From an uncultured Oscillospiraceae bacterium (GTDB lineage: Bacteria; Bacillota; Clostridia; Oscillospirales; Oscillospiraceae), in contig CAPGBJ010000019.1 in assembly GCA_948616425.1 (NCBI GenBank), forward strand, positions 1 to 47,824: DNA of 47,824 nt. The letters run 5' to 3'. The notes beneath the pieces were generated by a model. That model saw only the letters and a program-made list of their open reading frames with translations, did no database searches and was not told where the DNA came from. Position 1 is the stretch's first letter. Every line of letters begins with the position of its first letter. Made by a program: the position numbers and the translations under genes. Positions 41,869-47,824 of the stretch are shown piece after piece.

Positions 41869-42023
41869 AGTTGCTGTCTCCTTTCCCGCAGATATTCTGG
41901 AAAAAATGCTTGCTTTCATGATAAGGCATCTGGGAAGGAAATAGCAAATACTTAATTTCTATATTATGTTATTCTTAAAAAGAATAACATCTCCCTCTAT
42001 ACTGAACAGCAGGAGGTGTTATC

Positions 42024-42266
42024 ATGGAGCTTCGTGTGTTACGATATTTTCTTTCTGTGGCCCGGGAGGGCCTGGGCTGTCTGCTCGCCTTTGACAGGCT
42101 GGTGGATACCGGACCAGACAGCCCCCTGTGTTTTCGGCCGCTGACCCCGCCCCTCCACTCCAGATTGTTTTTTGTCTGGAAAAAGTACGCGATGTTTTCC
42201 CCGGCAGCGGAGGCGCTGCTGGATGAGGTGAAGAGCCGTATGTGTCTATGGAACCCTGCGCGTTGA
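42024..42266 (+). pseudogene. LysR regulator with large internal deletion
   Basis: An 80-residue frame whose first 16 residues (MELRVLRYFLSVAREG) are the start of a LysR helix-turn-helix. The text then jumps, in frame, to what looks like the last 60 residues of a LysR effector domain (DRLVDTGPDS, then WKKYAMFSPAAEALLDEV). The recognition helix and most of the sensor domain, some 200 residues, are missing. It keeps an AGGAGG site and is divergent from the CMD/cupin gene, the typical arrangement of regulator and target. It cannot bind DNA as a normal LysR. Confidence 0.8.
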
Positions 42267-42325
42267 GGGGCACTTCCTTGCCGATTGATGCGCAATATTT
42301 GACAGAACATCCACTGTAAAAGCAG

Positions 42326-42365
42326 AGCGGTGCGCTCCACGTTGTATGGGGCGCACCGCTTTTGT
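42326..42365 (+). terminator. Terminator after the LysR remnant
   Basis: AGCGGTGCGC (42326-42335) pairs with GCGCACCGCT (42351-42360), followed by TTTGTTTTT. Confidence 0.85.
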
Positions 42366-42465
42366 TTTTCATGGGCTTATGGGGAAATTTGACGCTGTTG
42401 GGTACCCCCAATGGACATGGTGCTATACCGCCGCGCTGGGTGAAGTCCCCTCGCCCCCTGGCAGT

Positions 42466-42891
42466 TTACGGCGAGCCGGGAGTCACACGTGTATAGTTCG
42501 CTTCGCACCACGTTGCAATCTCCCCAATCAGATCCAGCGGAAGCGGCTTGCCGTAGGGGAGCTGGATAGCGCCCTTGCTGGTTTTGTACTCCGCCAGCCG
42601 CCCGGCGAAGGCCGCTACGGCCTCTGGACCGGGATACAGACCGATGTGCCGCTTGAACGCCGCGAACTGGATCAGGTTGCGCCCCTTCCAATAGGCGGGC
42701 ATACTCCAGGAGATTTTTTCCTTGGCCTCCGGGATACTGGCTTTGATGGCGGCGTTCACCTGCCGCAGGTAGGGCTGTGTCTCCTCCGGCTGGGCGGCGA
42801 TATACGCCTCAATCGTTGCGGGAGGTTTCCCGCAGTAGTGGTCCTGCTCTGTGTTTTGAAACGGTCGCCCACACTTGGGACATATCCACAT
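42466..42891 (-). CDS. DUF1801 (YdhG-like) family protein with N-terminal zinc-ribbon
   Basis: A 141-residue protein. Cysteine pairs at residues 4-7 (CPKC) and near 20 (CGK) suggest a short zinc knuckle. The rest is DUF1801: ATIEAYIAAQPEETQPYLRQ, then ISWSMPAYWKGRNLIQFAAFKRHIGLYP (key residues W, MP, Y). The biochemical role of the family is not established, although some members are called iron chaperones. AGGAGG precedes the ATG. The nearby 42892-43092 stretch holds no gene that I can support. Confidence 0.85.
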   Translation of the reverse strand: MWICPKCGRPFQNTEQDHYCGKPPATIEAYIAAQPEETQPYLRQVNAAIKASIPEAKEKISWSMPAYWKGRNLIQFAAFKRHIGLYPGPEAVAAFAGRLAEYKTSKGAIQLPYGKPLPLDLIGEIATWCEANYTRVTPGSP

Positions 42892-43092
42892 GGCTGTTTC
42901 CTCCTATTCGCGCAAGCGCCTCTCCATCGGTTTCCCCTTGGTCAAGTGGCCAATCAGCTGGTTCAAGTAGCGGCTTTTCCCCATAAGCGGGGCCTCGACC
43001 GACTCTGAGCGGATACCGCGGACCGCATCTCGAGGCGCTATACCCGGTGTTCGCTGGCCGAGGGCTCAAATCGCCCCTGCGCGTTTATCTTA

Positions 43093-44793
43093 CTATATCA
43101 TCTTTAAAATTGTCAATCCGACCATATATCGGGTAAAATCGTCCGCAGAAATTTCGTTGATGGAGAGTAGATTTTTCAGCTTTGTCATTCTGTAGTTTAA
43201 CGTGTTGCGGTGAATGAACAACCGCTCGGCGGTTTGGCTTAGGTTGCCGTTGCAGCTTATATATACCTCCAGGGTCCGGCGCAGTTCGGCAAAGTCGGGG
43301 GTGTCATCCATGATGGGCTCCAATATGTTGATACAGATTTCATGCAGCTGTTTGCTGGTGAAGCTGCGCCAAAGACGGTGGAACAGGTATTGCTCATGAT
43401 AGGAAAACCAGCTTTGATTTAATCGGATCTTTTTGCCCAGCGAGATGCTCTCCGCCGCCTGGAAGTAACACTCACTCAAAGTCTCCAGCCCACGGCTTGT
43501 TTCGCTCAGGCCGATGAAGCAGTCCAGCGAGAACTCGCTGTCAATGTGTTCTACCAGACGTTTGCCGAAGATCTCGTGATCCTGTATCACAGAGATTCGA
43601 GGGAGGTCGCCAAACGCGGTGTGCAGGACGATTAAATAATTTTCGTGAATTAAAATTAGTTTATGGGTATTTGTGTAGGTCTCTAACTGATTTGCAATGA
43701 AAATTCGTTGCCTTTCCAGGGTGCTTCTGCGCTTTGCGGCGGGTGCGGTTTTCAGCGTGGGATATTCTATTACCATACAGATTCTGGCGGCGTTGTAGTC
43801 AAAGCCGCATAGGGCGCAGACCTGCTTTGCCCGCTGCATATTGGGGCTTTGCTGCAAAAGCACCTGCCAGACAAAGAGATCCTCCACGTTTAAGGAGGGG
43901 GTCTCCGTCAGCATTTTGCTATGCATGGCTTGGCTTAAAATGGGCAGGAAATTTTCGATGGTCCACAGTTCGGGCATGGAGAAGGGCTTATTGGTGGAGA
44001 GCAGGCACAGATAGCCAGTGGTGCTGTCGCCCCACCGCGTGGGAACGATGATAAAAGATAGGTACTCGTTATTGCGGATGATGCGGTCTAGATAGGGACT
44101 GGTGGGGAACTCGTGCAGGCCGCTTTCAATGCGCGCCCGTTCGACTGGGGTGAAAAATCGCTGCCCAACCGCCAGATGAACGGTATCTGCGTGCCAATTA
44201 GGCAGGACGGTTTGGATGGAGATGATGGAAAATTTTAAATCGAGAAACAGGACGGTATTGGAAATTTCCTGCGCCATAGAGACGGCTATCTCCTCCAGAG
44301 AAGCGCCGGATATGGCAAGATTGTTGAGATGCCGCAGGCCGGAGAGGATACATTCAAAATCCTGCTGTTCAACCCGGCGGATATTCCGGTATAAAATTTT
44401 GAAAATTTCTGACAGGGAAATGACGGGTTCCACCTGATAAATCGGAAAATTGAGCTGTTGCGCGTAGCGCAGGAGCGCAGGGGTGATGTGGTTCAGCGGA
44501 GGATTTTTAATTAAAAGGCCGGCGCAATTGGCCTGGCTGAGCCGAGCCAGCGAGTCGGCGACAAACTGCTCGGTAGAATTTTGAAACAACGTGGAGGACA
44601 GAACCAATTCCCCGTCGGCAACGCTGAAAATCACGTCGGGCGTTTCAATCACTGCGACATCGCTTACCGGTTTATCCGCGCTGACGCCGGGATTCAGCAG
44701 GTGAACAAGCTGCGGGCTGATACTCCGCATTAAAGATAAAAGCTCCATATCCGACGCAGAACCTTTCTCTGTCATTTTTGTAAAGTATACCAT
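43093..44793 (-). CDS. PucR-type transcriptional regulator
   Basis: About 550-566 residues. The N-terminal PucR ligand-binding region covers residues 15-140. A central GGDEF-like/CdaR domain is followed by a C-terminal helix-turn-helix (FAELRRTLEVYISCNGNLS region, then LFIHRNTLNYRMTKLKNLL; key motif HRNTLxYR). PucR/CdaR proteins activate catabolic genes for purines, sugar acids or amino-acid derivatives. No start has a strong ribosome binding site; the family N-terminus fits best with the ATG at 44748, and 44775 and 44793 are alternatives. It is divergent from the second ABC importer, its likely target. Confidence 0.87.
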   Translation of the reverse strand: MVYFTKMTEKGSASDMELLSLMRSISPQLVHLLNPGVSADKPVSDVAVIETPDVIFSVADGELVLSSTLFQNSTEQFVADSLARLSQANCAGLLIKNPPLNHITPALLRYAQQLNFPIYQVEPVISLSEIFKILYRNIRRVEQQDFECILSGLRHLNNLAISGASLEEIAVSMAQEISNTVLFLDLKFSIISIQTVLPNWHADTVHLAVGQRFFTPVERARIESGLHEFPTSPYLDRIIRNNEYLSFIIVPTRWGDSTTGYLCLLSTNKPFSMPELWTIENFLPILSQAMHSKMLTETPSLNVEDLFVWQVLLQQSPNMQRAKQVCALCGFDYNAARICMVIEYPTLKTAPAAKRRSTLERQRIFIANQLETYTNTHKLILIHENYLIVLHTAFGDLPRISVIQDHEIFGKRLVEHIDSEFSLDCFIGLSETSRGLETLSECYFQAAESISLGKKIRLNQSWFSYHEQYLFHRLWRSFTSKQLHEICINILEPIMDDTPDFAELRRTLEVYISCNGNLSQTAERLFIHRNTLNYRMTKLKNLLSINEISADDFTRYMVGLTILKMI

Positions 44794-44863
44794 TTTGCAT
44801 GAAATGGGTAAAGACAGCGGGATGAAAGATCGTCTATTCTGAACAACCGATTCCCCCTATGTT

Positions 44864-44906
44864 GTGCAGTTTGCACGAGTACACCTGGGAATATACCTGT
44901 TATAAT
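44864..44906 (+). promoter_or_regulatory. Promoter of the second ABC importer with upstream dyad
   Basis: An extended -10, TGT-TATAAT (44898-44906), lies 108 bases before the binding-protein gene. A dyad GTGCA-GTT-TGCAC (44864-44876) is centred about 35 bases upstream and could bind the divergent PucR-type regulator. Confidence 0.6.
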
Positions 44907-45014
44907 CGTACATATAAGCCAACGGCGAATCGAAAATTGAAAGTTTAGGGGGTGTAAGGCTGTCTGCGCCAGTGTTCCTATCAACCCAAGAACGATAAAT
45001 GGAGGGAAAGAGAC

Positions 45015-46655
45015 ATGAAAAAAAGCAAACGAATCCTTGCGGGTATCCTCGCGTTGGGCATAATGCTTTCGCTGGCGGCCTGCGGCGGCAAAGATAGTTC
45101 ATCGTCCGGCCAGGGCGGCCAATCGGGTGGGGCTGCCCTGTCGCCCAATGAAATTCTCGTTGTCGGTGTCAGCGCCCTGCCCAACGGGATCGACCCGGAG
45201 TACCACAATTCCCTTGAGGCCATGGCGCTTTCCGCCAACGTTTACGAGCGGCTTTTAGACTGGGCTGTGACGACCAACGAGAACGGCACCTGTGTCTATG
45301 ATTTTGACTACGACAAGATTACGGGTGCGCTGGCCGAGAAGTGGTGGCGTTCCGACGACGGAAAAACCGTGTACTTTAAGCTGCGTGAGGGTGTGCTCAG
45401 TAACTTTGGCAACGAACTGACCGCAGAGGACGTCAAATGGCGCTTAGACCGGGCGGACGCCTTGGACGCGCTGGGCGACTTCCATATGTTTTCCACCACG
45501 GGCTTGTCCACTGCGGAGAACGTGAAGGTTGAGGACAAATATACAGTGTCCATCACGACCGATGGCGTCAGCTACATTGGTGATCTAATCTATACCCACA
45601 TTCTGACCGGTATCATCGACTCCACTGAGGCCAAGAAGCACGCCACCGATGCCGACCCCTGGGCCTCTGACTGGCTGGCCACCAACGCCGCCACGTTCGG
45701 ACCCTACTACGTCACCGAGTGGTCTCCCGGAAGCCAAGTGGTCATTGAGGCCAACCCGAACTATTACGGACAGGCCCCCTCCATCAAGAAGATCATCTAC
45801 CGCGAGATCCCCAACAGCGCCAACCGGCTGGCCATGCTTCAATCTGGGGACATCGATGTGTTTGACTGGCCGCTGCCAGAGGAGATCAACCAGCTGAAGC
45901 GTGCAGACGGGGTGAAGATTGAGTATCACCAGAGCAACCTGTCCCTGCGTATCGAGCCGCTGTGTACCGATCCCATTTTGTCCAGCAAGGAGGTCAGGCA
46001 GGCCTTGGCCTATGCGTTCCCCTATGAGGAGGTCCTGTCCACCGTGTACCTTGGCACCGCAAAGCCCATGACCAGTATCCAGGCCACCATCTTCCCCTAC
46101 TATGAGAAGACCTACCACTACACCACCGATTTGGAGAAGGCCAGGGAGCTGCTGGCGCAGGCCGGCTACGGCAGCGGCTTTGATGTGACCATCTCCATCG
46201 ACTCGGCCAAGGCGGATCTGGAGCGCATCTGCATCCTGTACAAGACCAGTCTGGAGAAAATCGGCGTCAATCTGAGCATCGAAAAGCTGCCCACAGGCGA
46301 CCTGTATAACAAGCGGGTGAACAACGACCTGCAACTGTATGTCAACCAGGACATGGCCGGTTTCCCGGACCCTCAGTTTGCAATCGGCATTTTCGCCACC
46401 AACGAGTGCGGCATGGACTACAACGAGTACTACAGTGACTTTGTGGAGCAGCGGTTTGCCGAGGCCAAGTTCTCCTTGGACGAGGAATTGCGCGCCAGCG
46501 TGTGGAGCGACCTGCAAAAGACCTTTGCCGACGATGTGGGCTGGATTATGGTCTGTGAGCCGGGCTACTATCTGCCGGTGACGAAGGCCCTGTCCGGCGG
46601 TGTGTGGACCTCTCTGAACGGTTTTGATTTCCGTCATGCGACACTTGACAGATAA
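45015..46655 (+). CDS. ABC transporter substrate-binding lipoprotein, peptide/Opp family (second system)
   Basis: A 546-residue family-5 binding protein with a lipoprotein signal (lipobox LAAC, Cys at about 23) and a Ser/Gly linker. NVYERLLDWAVT, LAEKWWRSDDGKTVYFKLREG region (key FxLRxG) and AEDVKWRLDR are family features. It shares only the general family pattern with the protein at 26058, so it is an independent system. GGAGGGAAAG lies upstream. The permease genes follow after a hairpin. Confidence 0.93.
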   Translation: MKKSKRILAGILALGIMLSLAACGGKDSSSSGQGGQSGGAALSPNEILVVGVSALPNGIDPEYHNSLEAMALSANVYERLLDWAVTTNENGTCVYDFDYDKITGALAEKWWRSDDGKTVYFKLREGVLSNFGNELTAEDVKWRLDRADALDALGDFHMFSTTGLSTAENVKVEDKYTVSITTDGVSYIGDLIYTHILTGIIDSTEAKKHATDADPWASDWLATNAATFGPYYVTEWSPGSQVVIEANPNYYGQAPSIKKIIYREIPNSANRLAMLQSGDIDVFDWPLPEEINQLKRADGVKIEYHQSNLSLRIEPLCTDPILSSKEVRQALAYAFPYEEVLSTVYLGTAKPMTSIQATIFPYYEKTYHYTTDLEKARELLAQAGYGSGFDVTISIDSAKADLERICILYKTSLEKIGVNLSIEKLPTGDLYNKRVNNDLQLYVNQDMAGFPDPQFAIGIFATNECGMDYNEYYSDFVEQRFAEAKFSLDEELRASVWSDLQKTFADDVGWIMVCEPGYYLPVTKALSGGVWTSLNGFDFRHATLDR

Positions 46656-46675
46656 GAGCTCATGATCCAACCGGT

Positions 46676-46713
46676 AAGCTTGGCTGTGTATCCTGGGGCA
46701 CACAGTCAAGCTT
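46676..46713 (+). repeat. Hairpin between binding protein and permease of the second importer
   Basis: AAGCTTGGCTGTGT (46676-46689) pairs with ACACAGTCAAGCTT (46700-46713) with one mismatch. There is no T tract. It is the same position and kind of element as in the first importer. Confidence 0.55.
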
Positions 46714-46765
46714 CCATAAAATGTGCCCTTCCCCAGATCCTCAAAGGCGAAGAAGGAGGAAACGC

Positions 46766-47776
46766 ATGAATCTGCTTAAATTTATTGTGAAACGTCTGAT
46801 CATTTTTATTCCCCAGCTTTTTGCCGTAATACTGATTACCTTTTTGTTGATCCGGATGATTCCAGGTTCCCCGGCCGAGGCGATGGCGGGCTCGTTTGCG
46901 ACGGACGAGGTGGTGGCCGCCATTGAACAAAAGATGGGCCTTGACAAGCCGGTGCCGACGCAGTTTTTCATTTACATGAAAGATCTGCTCCGCGGCGATA
47001 TGGGGACGTCGTGGTTTACCAGCAACCCGGTTACGAAGGACTTGGCCCAACGCTTTCCCGCAACGCTGGAGATGATCACCTATTCGTTGATTTTAGCCCT
47101 GATAATTGGCATCTCCTTTGGGCTTTTGATCTCGCTCAAACCTGGCTCGCTGGGGGACCGGGTGGGGCGTGGCTACTCTCTGCTGGCCGGTGCGATGCCG
47201 GAGTTCTGGATTGGCCTGCTGCTGGTTTTTATCTTCTATGTAAAGCTCCATGTGGCGCCTGCGCCCCTGGGCAGGATATCTTTGGCCATCTCGCCGCCTA
47301 AGGCAATCACGGGCATGTACACCGTCGACGCGGTGTTGACGGGGAATATGCCGGCTTTGCGGTCCGCCTGCGCGCAGCTGACCCTGCCGGTGATTACCCT
47401 TGGCCTTTGCTATTCTGGCCCCATTATGAAGATGACAAAGACCGTCATGTCTGACGTGGTGAATTCAAACTATGTCTGGTACGCAAGGGCCTGCGGCCTT
47501 CCTACCAAAAAGGTGAACCGCTATGTCATCCGAAACGGCCTTACGCCGGTGGTCACCTTTGTAGGTACGCTGTACGGCTTTTTGTTAGGCGCCGCGACCT
47601 TGATCGAGCAGGTATTCGGCTGGGGCGGCATCGGTCAGTATGCCGTTTCCGCCGTGACAAATAAGGACTACGCGGCCATTCAGGGTTTTATGTTTGTCTC
47701 CGCGTTGTTCTGTATGGTGATATATCTGATTGTGGATATTGTGTACTACATCATGGATCCTCGCAGCAGAGGCTAA
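46766..47776 (+). CDS. ABC transporter permease, DppB/OppB type (second system)
   Basis: A 336-residue permease with about six transmembrane segments. The first is at residues 8-30, then LGLDKP-like MGLDKPVPTQFF in the external loop, and an EAA loop with YARACGLPTKK near 245. The ATG at 46766 follows AAGGAGGAAACGC. It belongs to the importer started by the lipoprotein at 45015 and is followed 22 bases later by another gene. Confidence 0.93.
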   Translation: MNLLKFIVKRLIIFIPQLFAVILITFLLIRMIPGSPAEAMAGSFATDEVVAAIEQKMGLDKPVPTQFFIYMKDLLRGDMGTSWFTSNPVTKDLAQRFPATLEMITYSLILALIIGISFGLLISLKPGSLGDRVGRGYSLLAGAMPEFWIGLLLVFIFYVKLHVAPAPLGRISLAISPPKAITGMYTVDAVLTGNMPALRSACAQLTLPVITLGLCYSGPIMKMTKTVMSDVVNSNYVWYARACGLPTKKVNRYVIRNGLTPVVTFVGTLYGFLLGAATLIEQVFGWGGIGQYAVSAVTNKDYAAIQGFMFVSALFCMVIYLIVDIVYYIMDPRSRG

Positions 47777-47797
47777 TCTTGGATAGGAGGAAAACAG

Positions 47798-47824
47798 ATG
47801 TCAGGCAAAGCAACAAAAAAGAAC
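47798..47824 (+). CDS. Start of next importer gene (truncated at window end)
   Basis: An AGGAGG site at 47785-47790 and an ATG at 47798 open a frame that begins MSGKATKKN and runs off the window. By position it is most likely the DppC-type permease, whose family starts with a short basic cytoplasmic tail. Confidence 0.6.

Noticed and set aside
42809..43069. Frames between the DUF1801 and PucR genes, including a 26-codon minus-strand frame starting at 42984
   Set aside because: No ribosome binding site and no recognisable family; it may be a gene remnant but this cannot be supported.
1..47824. CRISPR arrays, tRNA or rRNA genes, prophage structural genes
   Set aside because: No regularly spaced repeats, cloverleaf-like genes, rRNA signatures, or capsid, terminase or portal-like proteins were seen.

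Overview
The window looks like one contig from a GC-rich, anaerobic, gut-type Firmicute, probably Oscillospiraceae (relatives of Flavonifractor, Intestinimonas or Lawsonibacter). This is inferred from strong AGGAGG-type ribosome binding sites, a butyrate kinase with a phosphotransacylase, EtfAB-coupled and old-yellow-enzyme flavoproteins, and FeS-rich electron carriers. No rRNA or tRNA is present to confirm it. Bases 1-20 are Illumina adapter, so the left end is a raw contig edge.

Layout. (1) 21-3293, minus: an operon of two 2-hydroxyacid dehydrogenases of different folds, a small cupin and an SDR, cut off by the adapter. (2) 3495-6577, plus: a MerR-type regulator whose promoter carries a dyad between -35 and -10, then a large FMN/FeS/FAD enoate reductase. 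(3) 6588-14249: an AT-rich island with a truncated IS200-like leader, a small orphan gene, and a type I restriction-modification operon (XRE regulator, hsdM, hsdS, FRG-domain gene, hsdR). (4) 14280-35981, plus: a long catabolic region. It starts with an LctBCD-like unit (EtfB, ferredoxin-fused EtfA, FAD-linked hydroxyacid dehydrogenase). Then come an acyl carrier protein, a CocE-type hydrolase, a fumarate-reductase-like flavoprotein, a flavodoxin-fold FMN reductase, a short TIR-bounded element, an FeS/FAD oxidoreductase with a NuoF-like partner, an AcpS phosphopantetheinyl transferase, a complete Opp/Dpp ABC importer, a second Ldh-family dehydrogenase, a second FMN reductase, a phosphate acyltransferase and a butyrate kinase. 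(5) 35980-37756, minus: an acyl-ACP thioesterase interrupted by one in-frame TAG, and a LysR regulator. (6) 37865-40958: a hairpin-rich non-coding stretch, a small membrane protein, and a PD-(D/E)XK nuclease next to a RAMA-like-domain protein (candidate defence pair). (7) 41093-47824: a carboxymuconolactone decarboxylase/cupin protein, a LysR gene reduced to its two ends, a DUF1801 protein, a PucR-type regulator, and a second, divergent peptide-type ABC importer running off the right end.

How the genes may work together (inference). An oligopeptide-class importer brings in an unknown substrate, and a cytoplasmic CocE/X-Pro-type hydrolase cleaves it. Several hydroxyacid dehydrogenases and flavin reductases, one of them Etf-coupled, adjust its redox state. 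Acyl transfer may run through the dedicated ACP, with AcpS to activate it and an acyl-ACP thioesterase nearby. Phosphotransacylase plus acyl kinase then yield ATP. I do not recognise this combination as a described pathway. Three promoters (4499, 14328 and 17833) share direct repeats of an ATAAC-like element 21 bp apart at a fixed distance from the -10, which suggests one regulon for the reductase, the Etf operon and the ACP operon.
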